The notes below the pieces were generated by a model that searched no databases, had not been told where the DNA came from, and was given only the letters and a program-made list of their open reading frames with translations. Shown in pieces: positions 42,575 through 50,359 of a stretch of DNA of 50,359 nucleotides. Source of the DNA: Tolypothrix sp. FACHB-123 (GTDB lineage: Bacteria > Cyanobacteriota > Cyanobacteriia > Cyanobacteriales > Nostocaceae); the NCBI RefSeq assembly GCF_014697075.1, contig NZ_JACJRE010000053.1:1-50359 (forward strand). The letters are read 5' to 3'. Both the position numbers and the translations under genes were made by a program. Position 1 is the first letter of the stretch. The number at the start of each line of letters is the position of its first letter.

Positions 42575-45500
42575 ATGCGTTCCTGCAAAATGGGCTTAAG
42601 TGTGTTGGTTTGTCTGTTAGCTATTTTTTCGGCTTCGTTCGGTTCTAGTTTGTTGATGGTGTTTACTGAATCGCGGGTTTTGGCGCAGACGGTAGATGCA
42701 CGGAAAGCGGAAGCTGATAAACTCTTTAAGCAAGGTATTCAGCAGTATCAAACCAGTCTGTTTGAGGCCGCATTACAATCTTGGCAGCAAGCGCTGATTA
42801 TTTACCGAGAAATCAAAGACCGTGATTTTGAAAATGCCACATTGGGAAATATCGGTCTTGTCTACCTTGATTTGGGAAACTACACCAAAGCTATTGAATA
42901 CTTTCAGCAAGTTTTGGCGATCGCACGAGAAATCAAAGACCGTGATTTGGAGAGTGCCTCACTGGGAAATCTTGGTGTTGCGTACCTTTACTTGGGAGAC
43001 TACCCCAAAGCTATTAACTACCAACAGCAGCGCTTGGCGATCGCACGGGAAATTAAAGACCATCAAGGTGAAGGAAAAGCACTAGTAAATCTTGGTATTG
43101 CCTATTATAATCTAGGAAACTACCCAAAAGCTATTGAGTACTATCAGCAAAGCTTGGCGATCGCACGGAAAATTCAAGACCGTCCAACTGAGGCAAGAGT
43201 ACTGGGAAGTCTCGGTAATGTTTACGATAGTCTAGGAAACTATCCGAAAGCCATTGAGTACCACCAGCAAAGTTTGGCGATTGTACGAGAAATTAAAGAC
43301 CGTCAAAGCGAGGGAAGAATACTAGGAAATCTCGGTCTTGCCTACTTTAGCTTGAGAGATTACCCGAAAGCCATTGAGTACCATCAACAAAGTTTGGCGA
43401 TCGCACGGGAAATTAAAGACCGTCAAACTGAAGGAAATGCACTCTCGAATCTCGGTGTTGCCTACCTTTCCTTGGGAGAATACCCCAAAGCCATTGAGTA
43501 CCATCAACAAAGTTTGGCGATCGCACGGGAAATTAAAGACCGTCAAGGCGAGGGTAAATCACTGGGAAATCTTGGTAATGCCTACAGTTCTTTGGGAAAC
43601 TACCCCAAAGCCATTGAGTACTACACACAAACTTTAGCGATCGCACAGGAAATTAAAGACCGTCAAAGTGAAAAGTCTGCGCTGGGAAATATCGGTGTTG
43701 CCTACCGTTCTCTAGGAGACTACCCCAAAGCTCTTGAGTACCAACAACAAAGTTTAGCGATCGCCCAGGAAATTAAAGACCGTCAAGGTGAGAGTAGTTC
43801 ACTTGGAAATATCGGTAGTGTTTACCTTTCTCTGGGAGATTACCCCAAAGCTATTGACTACTTTCAGCAGCAATTGGTAATTACCCGAGAAATCAAAGAC
43901 CCTAAAGGCGAGAGTAATGCACTTGGAAATATCGGTAATGTTTACCTTGACTTGGGAGACTATCCCAAAGCTATTGAGTACTTTCAACAAGTGTTGGTGA
44001 TCGCCCGAGAAATTAAAGACCGTCAAAGCGAGGGTCAATCACTGGGAAATCTTGGTAATGCCTACAGTTCTTTGGGAAACTACTCCAAAGCCATTGAGTA
44101 CCAACAACAAAGTTTGGTGATCGCCCGAGAAATCAAAGACCGTCAAGGCGAGAGTCATTCACTCAGAGAACTTGGTTCTGCCTACCTTTACCAGGGAGAC
44201 TACCCGAAAGCCATTGACTACTACAAGCAAAATTTAGCGCTCGCCCAGGAAATTAAAGATAGATTAGGCGAGGGAGCGTCTTTAAACAATCTAGGAATTG
44301 CTTTTTATAAAGGAGGTAATCTTCCCGCCGCAGAGAAAACTCTGTATGAGGGAATTAAGGTTAAAGAATCGCTGCGAGGTAAAAAGTTAGCTGATACTAA
44401 CAAAGTTTCACTTTTTGACACTCAAAACAACACCTATAGAATTTTACAACAAGTTCTCATCGCCCAAAATAAAACCGATGCTGCTTTAGAAATATCTGAA
44501 CGCGGAAGGGGAAGAGCATTTGTCGAACTACTTGCTTCCCGCTTATCTGCTAACTTGCAAGAAGAACCTCCTACGCCAACAAATATTAGGGAGATTAAGC
44601 AAATTGCTAAAGCACAAAATTCTACCCTCATTCAATATTCAATTATTTATGATGAGTTCAAAATTAATGGCAAACGAGAAATAAAAGAATCAGAACTTTA
44701 TATTTGGGTCATCAAACCCACGGGTGAAGTCACATTCCGCAAAGCCGACCTCAAACCATTATGGCAAAAAGAAAATATCAATTTAGAGCAATTAGTTAAA
44801 ATTAGCCGTCAATCAATTGGTGTCAGAGGTGCAAAAATAGAAAACCCACCTCAAGCAAATCCAGAAACTCAGAAAAAACGCTTACAAAAACTCCACGAAA
44901 TATTAATCTCACCCATCGCTGACCTATTGCCCAAAAAAGAAACTGATAAAGTAGTATTCATCCCGCAAAGCTCATTATTTCTAGTTCCCTTCCCTGCATT
45001 ACAAGACGAAAACGGCAAATACCTGATAGAAAAGCATACCATCCTCACATCTCCATCAATTCAGGTTTTAGATTTAACTAAAAAACAATATCAAAAACTT
45101 GGCAACCAACCCCTACAGACTAATAATATGCTGATTGTGGGTAATCCCATCATGCCCAAAGTCACAATAAAAATTGGCGAAACACCGCAACAATTACCAC
45201 CTTTAGATGGGGCAGAAAAAGAAGCAAAAGCTATTGCTAATTTATTTAAAATTCAACCCTTACTTGGTAAACAAGCTACAGAATCCACTGTAGTCCAACG
45301 CTTACCCCAAGCACAAATTATTCACTTTGCCACCCACGGATTATTTGATGATATTCGTGGTTTAGATAGTTCGATTGCTCTAACACCAGAAAATCTTAAC
45401 TCCCTTTCATCCCCTCTCAGCAAAGAAGAGCAAAAACGCGATGGACTCCTCACCGCAGAAGAAATTTTTGGCTTGGAACTCAAAGCCAATTTAGTAGTTC

Positions 45501-45775
45501 TCAGTGCTTGCGATACAGGTAGAGGAAGAATTACTGGGGATGGTGTTATCGGTTTATCTCGCTCTTTTATCAGTGCAGGAGTACCCAGTGTCATCGTCTC
45601 CCTCTGGTCAGTTGATGATGGTTCAACCGCATTTTTAATGACCGAGTTTTATCAAAATCTGCAACAAAAAATGGACAAAGCCACAGCATTAAGAAAAGCC
45701 ATGCTCGACACCAAGAAAAAATATTCAAATCCATCACAATGGGCAGCTTTTACCCTCATCGGTGAATCTCAATGA
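42575..45775 (+). CDS. TPR-CHAT protein with homogeneous repeats
   Basis: 1066 aa from ATG 42575, which has GGGGG seven bases upstream; ATG 42569 and TTG 42548 are alternatives. A signal peptide ends near VLAQT. Twelve near-identical 40-residue TPRs (consensus YPKAIEYHQQSLAIAREIKD plus RQGEGKSLGNLGNAYSSLGN) follow one diverged repeat. After a linker with ISERGRGRAFVELL comes the CHAT domain with His921 (HFATHG) and Cys979 (LSACDT). The repeats are conserved at the DNA level, so the array is expanding or being homogenised. It is likely co-transcribed with the pseudogenes upstream. Confidence 0.93.
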   Translation: MRSCKMGLSVLVCLLAIFSASFGSSLLMVFTESRVLAQTVDARKAEADKLFKQGIQQYQTSLFEAALQSWQQALIIYREIKDRDFENATLGNIGLVYLDLGNYTKAIEYFQQVLAIAREIKDRDLESASLGNLGVAYLYLGDYPKAINYQQQRLAIAREIKDHQGEGKALVNLGIAYYNLGNYPKAIEYYQQSLAIARKIQDRPTEARVLGSLGNVYDSLGNYPKAIEYHQQSLAIVREIKDRQSEGRILGNLGLAYFSLRDYPKAIEYHQQSLAIAREIKDRQTEGNALSNLGVAYLSLGEYPKAIEYHQQSLAIAREIKDRQGEGKSLGNLGNAYSSLGNYPKAIEYYTQTLAIAQEIKDRQSEKSALGNIGVAYRSLGDYPKALEYQQQSLAIAQEIKDRQGESSSLGNIGSVYLSLGDYPKAIDYFQQQLVITREIKDPKGESNALGNIGNVYLDLGDYPKAIEYFQQVLVIAREIKDRQSEGQSLGNLGNAYSSLGNYSKAIEYQQQSLVIAREIKDRQGESHSLRELGSAYLYQGDYPKAIDYYKQNLALAQEIKDRLGEGASLNNLGIAFYKGGNLPAAEKTLYEGIKVKESLRGKKLADTNKVSLFDTQNNTYRILQQVLIAQNKTDAALEISERGRGRAFVELLASRLSANLQEEPPTPTNIREIKQIAKAQNSTLIQYSIIYDEFKINGKREIKESELYIWVIKPTGEVTFRKADLKPLWQKENINLEQLVKISRQSIGVRGAKIENPPQANPETQKKRLQKLHEILISPIADLLPKKETDKVVFIPQSSLFLVPFPALQDENGKYLIEKHTILTSPSIQVLDLTKKQYQKLGNQPLQTNNMLIVGNPIMPKVTIKIGETPQQLPPLDGAEKEAKAIANLFKIQPLLGKQATESTVVQRLPQAQIIHFATHGLFDDIRGLDSSIALTPENLNSLSSPLSKEEQKRDGLLTAEEIFGLELKANLVVLSACDTGRGRITGDGVIGLSRSFISAGVPSVIVSLWSVDDGSTAFLMTEFYQNLQQKMDKATALRKAMLDTKKKYSNPSQWAAFTLIGESQ
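42881..44320 (+). repeat. Twelve 120-bp tandem repeats (TPR array)
   Basis: Period is exactly 120 bp (40 codons), 12 units, each starting TACCCCAAAGC or a close variant. Seven of the twelve units carry a perfect HIP1 octamer GCGATCGC at the same internal position (for example 42917, 43037, 43157, 43397, 43517, 43637, 43757); the others carry mutated versions. Confidence 0.9.
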
Positions 45776-45777
45776 CC

Positions 45778-45848
45778 TAACCCCCTTCCCTGCACGGGAA
45801 TGGGGAATTTCAAAGCCTCTCTCCTGCAAGGAGAGAGGTTTGGAGAGA
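45778..45848. repeat. Dispersed hairpin repeat
   Basis: CCTCTCTCCT (45816-45825) pairs with AGGAGAGAGG (45829-45838) around GCA. A weaker inverted pair, CCCTTCCC and GGGAATGGGG, precedes it. This is of the pattern scattered in Nostoc-type genomes. It lies between the TPR-CHAT stop and motif C and may terminate transcription, though there is no T-run. Confidence 0.7.
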
Positions 45849-45858
45849 GGTCAAAACT

Positions 45859-45885
45859 GCATATCCTCCTCACTTCTAGAAATAT
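45859..45885 (+). promoter_or_regulatory. Bipartite motif, copy C (before the caspase gene)
   Basis: GCATATCCT, 10 bases, AGAAATAT, ending 26 bases before ATG 45912. Confidence 0.65.
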
Positions 45886-45911
45886 AAATAACCAAATAAT
45901 CCAAAATCACC

Positions 45912-48179
45912 ATGTCTTACATCAAACGCCGTCAATTTATCCAATTCGCTGGTTCTGCTTTAGCCACAATGGGTATCAGCCAGTTAGATATCATGCGTCA
46001 AGGAGAACGTTACGCAAAAGCTTTAGCACAAGATACACCCCGCAAACTGGCGTTACTGGTGGGAATAAACGATTATAAAAACAGCATACCTACTCTAGGA
46101 GGTTGCTTAACCGATGTTTCCTTACAAAAAGAGTTACTAACCAACCGCTTTGGTTTTAACGCAAAAAATATTCTGACTTTAACCGACTCACAAGCCACAC
46201 GCCAAGGTATTTTACAAGCATTTGACGAACACCTAATCAAGCAAGCCAAACCTGGTGATGTTGTAATCTTCCATTTTTCTGGACATGGTTCGCGTGTCAA
46301 AGATAAAGATATGCCCGGTGGACTTAACGGTACAATTGTCCCGGTTGATAGTTCCTTACCTCCTAATGGTGGTGTGGTGCAAGATATTATGGGAGGCACA
46401 CTGTTTTTACTCATGTATGCATTGCAAACCACAAATGTCACTGTGGTATTAGATTGTTGTTACTCAGGGGGTACAAAGCGGGGAAATTTTGCTGTTCGTT
46501 CCCGCGATGGTGGAAGTAATTTCTTACCTAGTAAAGATGAATATGAAACACAGCGTAAATTATTAGAAAGAATCCCACTGTCACAACAAGATTTTATTAC
46601 CAAACGCCGCCAAAATGTTGCTAAGGGAATAGTAATTACAGCTGCGAAATCCGATCAATTTGCTGTAGATGGTCAATTTAGTGACTTTCGTGCTGGAGCT
46701 TTTACTTACGCTTTAACTCAATATCTTTGGCAGGTAAATAGCAATGAAGCTTTTGCTAAAACTTTCGCCTATGTTCGCCATAATGCTCGCACGATAGCAT
46801 GGAATACTGGCGGTTTTCAAGAAGCAGAAATAGAAAGAAACATCACAAATCTCAACTCCCCATTATACTTTTTACCTCCTAAAGCAACTCCCGCAGAAGC
46901 CGTAGTTACAGGTGTGAATGGCAACCAAGTAAATTTATGGTTGGGTGGAATCGAACCCCAAAGTCTAGAGGGTTTCAATAAAAGTGCAACTTTAACAATT
47001 ATTGATGAAAAAGGGGAAGCACGCGGACATGTACAAATTGAATCCCGTCAAGGCTTATTTGCTAAAGGTAAATTACTCGACAACACACGCACTCAAACAG
47101 CATTAGCAAAAGGAACTTTTTTACAAGAGCGTATTCGCACTATTCCTAAAGATATAACTTTAAAAATCGGACTTGATGATAGTTCTCTTGATAGTAATAT
47201 CATTGCTCAAGCAAAACAAGCTTTACAAACAATACCTGGTATTGAAGCCTTACCTCTGCGACAAAAAGAAGTGCAATATATATTTGGTCGGATGACTCAA
47301 GCCAAATATCAAGAATTACAGAAACAAAAAATCCCAAATTTACCTGCAATTGGTAGCTTTGGTTTATTTACACCTACCTTAGACACAATTATTGTTAATT
47401 CCTTTGATGATGCTGGCGAAACATTAAATACCGCAGTGCAACGCTTACAACCAAAACTTAAATCATTCTGGGCTGCGAGAATGGTCAAAAATATTCTTGG
47501 TAATAAAAATACATCAAAAATCAATATTTCTGTTTCCATGATTATTGCTGATAGTCAAGAACCTCTCGCCAATACTTTTACACCTCGTGGAGCCAAAACA
47601 AATAATGACAATGGCAACCAATCAGCACCATCCAAACCAGTAAGTATTTCCGATTCTGGTATACCAAAATTACCCTTGGACACAAAAATAGCTTTCTATG
47701 TTCACAATCAAGAATCGGTACCTCTTTACGTCACTATTTTAGGTATAGATAGTGCTGGAGACATAGGAAATCTCTTTCCTTATGATTGGTCAGAAGAACC
47801 GATATTAGCCGCATCAATAGCAGGTGGAGATAAAGTACTAATCCCCAAAGCTGAACATCAACGTAGCGGCACAAGGATAAATATTGGCGAGCCACTGGGC
47901 TTTTCAGAAATACTGATTATTGCCAGTCCCACACCTTTACGGGATTTACTCGAGAAACTCCAAGCGATCGCAGTTTCCCAAGGACAAGCTGGTAAACGCA
48001 GCGTCATAACAGCAACCGGAGATGAATTTTTAGACTTAACTAATAACTTGCTTGATGATTTAGACAGAAGCACTCGCGGTGGAATTCTTGTGGAAAATAT
48101 CCAACTTCCAGAGGGAGAACGTGGAGTTGATACTACAAAATTAGCCGTAATTTCGATTCCATTTGAAGTAGTGAGTTAG
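45912..48179 (+). CDS. Tat-exported caspase-like protease with DUF4384
   Basis: A 755-aa protein. The N-terminus KRRQFIQFAGSALATMGI is a twin-arginine signal. A C14 caspase-like (orthocaspase) domain spans about 43-310, with catalytic His125 (HFSGHGS) and Cys183 (LDCCYSGG). A middle region (330-600) with strands such as VNLWLGGIEPQSL is followed by a C-terminal DUF4384 domain (about 625-720: FYVHNQESVPLYVTIL, then LFPYDWSEEP). Metacaspases of this kind usually cut after Arg or Lys. Predicted location is periplasmic. It is monocistronic behind motif C and ends at a strong hairpin. Confidence 0.93.
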   Translation: MSYIKRRQFIQFAGSALATMGISQLDIMRQGERYAKALAQDTPRKLALLVGINDYKNSIPTLGGCLTDVSLQKELLTNRFGFNAKNILTLTDSQATRQGILQAFDEHLIKQAKPGDVVIFHFSGHGSRVKDKDMPGGLNGTIVPVDSSLPPNGGVVQDIMGGTLFLLMYALQTTNVTVVLDCCYSGGTKRGNFAVRSRDGGSNFLPSKDEYETQRKLLERIPLSQQDFITKRRQNVAKGIVITAAKSDQFAVDGQFSDFRAGAFTYALTQYLWQVNSNEAFAKTFAYVRHNARTIAWNTGGFQEAEIERNITNLNSPLYFLPPKATPAEAVVTGVNGNQVNLWLGGIEPQSLEGFNKSATLTIIDEKGEARGHVQIESRQGLFAKGKLLDNTRTQTALAKGTFLQERIRTIPKDITLKIGLDDSSLDSNIIAQAKQALQTIPGIEALPLRQKEVQYIFGRMTQAKYQELQKQKIPNLPAIGSFGLFTPTLDTIIVNSFDDAGETLNTAVQRLQPKLKSFWAARMVKNILGNKNTSKINISVSMIIADSQEPLANTFTPRGAKTNNDNGNQSAPSKPVSISDSGIPKLPLDTKIAFYVHNQESVPLYVTILGIDSAGDIGNLFPYDWSEEPILAASIAGGDKVLIPKAEHQRSGTRINIGEPLGFSEILIIASPTPLRDLLEKLQAIAVSQGQAGKRSVITATGDEFLDLTNNLLDDLDRSTRGGILVENIQLPEGERGVDTTKLAVISIPFEVVS

Positions 48180-48220
48180 TAAAATTGAGTAAACTTACAG
48201 TGTTATTGTTTCATGTATGG

Positions 48221-48254
48221 GAGGTTAGGTAAAATACCTAACCTCATTTGTTTT
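48221..48254 (+). terminator. Rho-independent terminator
   Basis: GAGGTTAGGT pairs with ACCTAACCTC (10 bp, plus one A-T pair) around a three-base loop, followed by ATTTGTTTT. It lies 41 bases after the caspase stop. Confidence 0.8.
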
Positions 48255-48267
48255 AATTCAGAGTTAA

Positions 48268-48474
48268 GAGGTTGTTTGAAAAGTTTTTGGCTGTGATTTT
48301 AGATACTAATCGATCCCCCCTACCCCCCTTTTTAAGGGGGGAAATACAATCAAAGTCCACGGCAGTTGCTTCAAGTCGGGAAACCCGCCCAACGCACTGC
48401 CTCCCCTTTTTAAGGGGGATTTAGGGGGATCTAAAACTTTTTGCTACCAACGACAGGACTTTTAAAACATCCTC
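48268..48474. mobile_element. MITE-like element, 207 bp
   Basis: Imperfect terminal inverted repeats of about 20 bp (GAGGTTGTTTGAAAAG at the left, GAGGATGTTTTAAAAG as reverse complement of the right end; 16 of 20 match). A possible TAA duplication flanks it. Inside is a second inverted repeat (GATCCCCCCTA at 48312 and TAGGGGGATC ending 48431) and a GC-rich hairpin AAGTCGGGAAACCCGCCC. No coding capacity. It needs a transposase in trans. It lies 14 bp past the stop of the truncated caspase gene. Confidence 0.75.
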
Positions 48475-48488
48475 TAAGAAGTAAACGA

Positions 48489-49739
48489 TCATCTTGAAGG
48501 TGTTGCTCGAACTCTCTCACGTAATAACAGTCCAGGTTTTAGTGATATAGATGTTGGAGATTCTAGCAATTTTGCATATCCTACCAATCCTTTACGACTT
48601 TCAAGCTTAACTATTCCTTGCTGCTGACCTTCAGCATTGATGATTTCAAAAACAGCACCTTGATTCAAGTTCTCCAGATTTTTTGGATTAACACCACCAA
48701 GCCAAATTTCTATTTGATTTTCCTTAACTTGAGTAATTACCGCTTCTGCCCTCGGTGTTTGTACTCCAATAAAATACATGGGACGTTGCTGATAATCGCT
48801 GTTGGGTTTAACAAAAAGTACAGGCTCTTGAAAATTACCTTGCTCAAAACTTAAAGCCTTGACATTGCGAGCAATATTCACAAATGATTCACCCAAAGTT
48901 AGATTTCCACTTTGCTGCCAGAGATACTGTGTCAAAGTATAAGTAAATAGTCCTGCATTAAAGTCATTAAAGCTGGCATCGATGGCAAATTGATCGCGCC
49001 TTGCACTTGCAAGCACAACTCCTTTAGGTATTCCGATTCTCCGTTGTTTTATAAATTCCTCTGCTGACAAACCTAAACGTTGTAACCAACTTGCTTGGTA
49101 AGCCTTTTCTTCGGGACTAACTTGAAATTTCCCCTCTAACTGAGAAGATTTCAATGGGCTACTGACTAAACCGCCAGAATAGATAGTATCGATGACAAAA
49201 GTCACATTTTCCGTCTTCAATGCTGCCATCAACAGCCAAAGCGTGTGTCCTGTCACCTCTTTGGTGCTAGAAGAATTTTCCGATGCTAATTGACTATCAA
49301 CAGCAACCAAGCTACTAACAAAACCATCTGGATGATCCCGATCCGCGTCAATTACTCGTGAACCATGTCCAGAAAAGTGAAATACTACCACATCCCCTGG
49401 TTTGGCTTGCTTAATCAAATGCTCCTCAAAGGCTTGTAAGATACCTTTGCGCGTGGCTTGTTTATCAGTCAGAGTCAAAATATCTTGAGGATTAAAACCA
49501 AAGCGGTGAATTAATAACTCACGTTGCAATACAACGTCATTAACACAACCCGATAACTGAGCCACACCATCAGAGTATTCATTAATTCCCACCAATAATG
49601 CTAATTTTCGCGGTGTGTTTTGGGCATAAGCTTTAGTATCAAAGCTCCCCTGTTGACTTATACCCAATTGCTCTAACCCTAATGTTGCTAAGGTCGAGCT
49701 TGCGAGTAGCAGAAAATGACGGCGTTTAAATGAAGACAT
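48489..49739 (-). CDS. Caspase-like protein lacking the catalytic Cys, truncated
   Basis: A 416-aa paralogue of the 755-aa caspase. It keeps the Tat signal (KRRHFLLLASSTLATLGL), His125 (HFSGHGS) and the overall fold, but DCCYSGG has become DTIYSGG, so Ile186 replaces the catalytic Cys. The protein stops after LLRERVRATPSR, where the paralogue continues for about 340 residues including DUF4384. The stop lies next to the MITE. It has a good ribosome site (AAGGA) and motif D upstream, and the frame is intact. It is either a pseudo-protease (regulator or decoy) or a gene in decay. Confidence 0.85.
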   Translation of the reverse strand: MSSFKRRHFLLLASSTLATLGLEQLGISQQGSFDTKAYAQNTPRKLALLVGINEYSDGVAQLSGCVNDVVLQRELLIHRFGFNPQDILTLTDKQATRKGILQAFEEHLIKQAKPGDVVVFHFSGHGSRVIDADRDHPDGFVSSLVAVDSQLASENSSSTKEVTGHTLWLLMAALKTENVTFVIDTIYSGGLVSSPLKSSQLEGKFQVSPEEKAYQASWLQRLGLSAEEFIKQRRIGIPKGVVLASARRDQFAIDASFNDFNAGLFTYTLTQYLWQQSGNLTLGESFVNIARNVKALSFEQGNFQEPVLFVKPNSDYQQRPMYFIGVQTPRAEAVITQVKENQIEIWLGGVNPKNLENLNQGAVFEIINAEGQQQGIVKLESRKGLVGYAKLLESPTSISLKPGLLLRERVRATPSR

Positions 49740-49793
49740 GATTATTCCTTAGTCTAAGTATGAGACACTAAACAGTTAGCTGTCACAATTACT

Positions 49794-49820
49794 GTATTTC
49801 TCAGTGACTCAAGGATATGC
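49794..49820 (-). promoter_or_regulatory. Bipartite motif, copy D (before the pseudo-caspase gene)
   Basis: Minus strand reads GCATATCCT, 10 bases, AGAAATAC, ending 54 bases before the ATG at 49739. Confidence 0.65.
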
Positions 49821-49904
49821 AAATCCTGTAAGAGCAATTTCGGCAAGAACAAGCTTATTTTATTGGCGGTAAGCGTAGCCATGCCGTAAGCTTATCCCTT
49901 GGTA

Positions 49905-50022
49905 GTGTCGAGTTAGGCTGTGTTCGATGTGCGCCAAAATATTCTTGTGGTATCTGCTGTTTTTGCTCTTTGGTTAATGCGTTGTAAAAGCTCAATGCGC
50001 GATCGCCTCGACAAGTAGCATT
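49905..50022 (-). pseudogene. Remnant of a small conserved ORF (right copy)
   Basis: Minus strand reads CRGDRALSFYNALTKEQKQQ, IPQ, then directly EYFGAHRTQPNS. Relative to the left copy at 3195-3443, the segment encoding VLRVWLRYRSEK has been deleted in frame (36 bases). No start codon is found. Between this remnant and the pseudo-caspase promoter is a short GTAAGCGTAGCCATGCC repeat. Nothing else is supported in 49821-50147. Confidence 0.6.
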
Positions 50023-50147
50023 TTTCTGAGCGATATTTCCCAGAGGGAATTAAAAATACAGTAAGCTTTAAACCACGGTAAAACTACTGATAAATTGTAC
50101 TTTTATAGACAAATGCTGCTTGAATGTAGTCTTTGAATCATCTTGAG

Positions 50148-50359
50148 TCAAGTCACACAATTATAATCTCCAAGAATGATTCCTTCATTAGCAGAACGTT
50201 CAAATACTACTGAAAGATTATTTGCTGGCATTTGATAAATCTGTTTTAAGATGAGATCTTCTGACCTAGCTGCTGCCACTACATCATCCAAGTTACGCAC
50301 ACCCCACTGTGAGTTTTGGGCGCGTAAATATTCGTCAAAAGCTGCATTACTTAGTGAGG
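50148..50359 (-). CDS. DUF938 SAM-dependent methyltransferase, C-terminal part (partial)
   Basis: A frame open from the right edge ends at TGA 50148-50150 and gives 69 residues: SNAAFDEYLRAQNSQWGVRN, then LDDVVAAARSEDL, then YQMPANNLSVVFER. This is the typical end of DUF938/UPF0585 methyltransferases (SNAAFD...W G.RD...MPANNLSLVF). The SAM-binding part lies outside the window. It is unrelated to the CHAT island by family. Confidence 0.8.
   Translation of the reverse strand, partial: SLSNAAFDEYLRAQNSQWGVRNLDDVVAAARSEDLILKQIYQMPANNLSVVFERSANEGIILGDYNCVT

Noticed and set aside
43322-44038. Minus-strand reading frames of 70-90 codons across the TPR array
   Set aside because: They are mirror frames of the 120-bp tandem repeats and only reflect the periodicity of the coding strand.
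42881-44320. HIP1 octamers at a 120-bp period as a DNA-binding array
   Set aside because: The spacing follows from the coding repeat (Ala-Ile-Ala in each TPR), and HIP1 is common in such genomes; kept only as a remark.
45800-46078. 92-codon plus-strand frame overlapping the caspase start
   Set aside because: It begins in a dispersed hairpin repeat and runs out of frame through the Tat signal of the caspase gene; the caspase start is better supported.
48300-48440. CRISPR-like appearance of the CCCCCTTTTTAAGGGGG tracts
   Set aside because: There are only two units in inverted orientation without regular spacers; it is the inner palindrome of a MITE-like element.

Overview
The window looks like chromosomal DNA of a filamentous (Nostocales-type) cyanobacterium. 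The palindrome GCGATCGC (HIP1) is scattered throughout. Families typical of these genomes are dense: TPR-CHAT proteins, CHAT-CHASE2, DUF1822, DUF928, Tat-exported caspase-like proteins, WG repeats, DUF2809 and a PaO-type Rieske remnant. Short GC-rich palindromic repeats interrupt several genes. I found no rRNA, tRNA or CRISPR array.

Left part (1-4.2 kb): a nested inverted repeat, a Rieske oxygenase gene cut off just after its second cluster-binding motif, a class II-type cytochrome P450, a small SAM methyltransferase, a remnant of a small conserved ORF, and a BON-domain protein.

Middle part (4.2-25.8 kb): a patchwork of small, mostly unrelated genes on both strands. It holds two SUKH (SMI1/KNR4) proteins, an LprI-like secreted protein, leucine-rich-repeat proteins, two WG-repeat proteins, a beta-propeller protein with a truncated partial copy, several small membrane proteins, a SLOG-like protein, a PPP-type phosphoesterase, a protein whose C-terminal half resembles EF-G domain IV, and a membrane protein with an HNH-like motif. 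The composition is like poly-immunity loci that accompany polymorphic toxins, although no toxin giant is present. A 1450-bp IS4-superfamily element has split one SUKH gene. Removing it with one copy of its 5-bp target duplication restores the frame exactly.

Right part (26-50 kb): a CHAT/caspase island. In order: a divergent sigma-70-like protein, a DUF1822 protein, a 1772-aa TPR-CHAT protein, a CHAT-CHASE2 membrane protein, a DUF928 protein, a HicB-like/VapB antitoxin with a 17-codon VapC stub, a second TPR-CHAT, a TPR pseudogene and a CHAT tail remnant, a third TPR-CHAT with twelve near-identical 40-aa repeats, a Tat-exported caspase with a C-terminal DUF4384 domain, and a facing paralogue that lacks the catalytic cysteine and the C-terminal half, next to a MITE-like element. 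The window ends inside a DUF938 methyltransferase gene.

The most interesting signal is a bipartite motif, GCATAWCCT-(10 or 11)-AGAAATAY. It occurs before all three TPR-CHAT transcription units, before both caspase genes, and once between the HNH-like gene and the sigma-like gene. A weaker copy faces the sigma-like gene. I read this as a shared promoter or operator that ties the CHAT proteases, the caspases and perhaps the HNH-like membrane protein into one regulon, with the sigma-like protein as a candidate regulator. That reading is inference.
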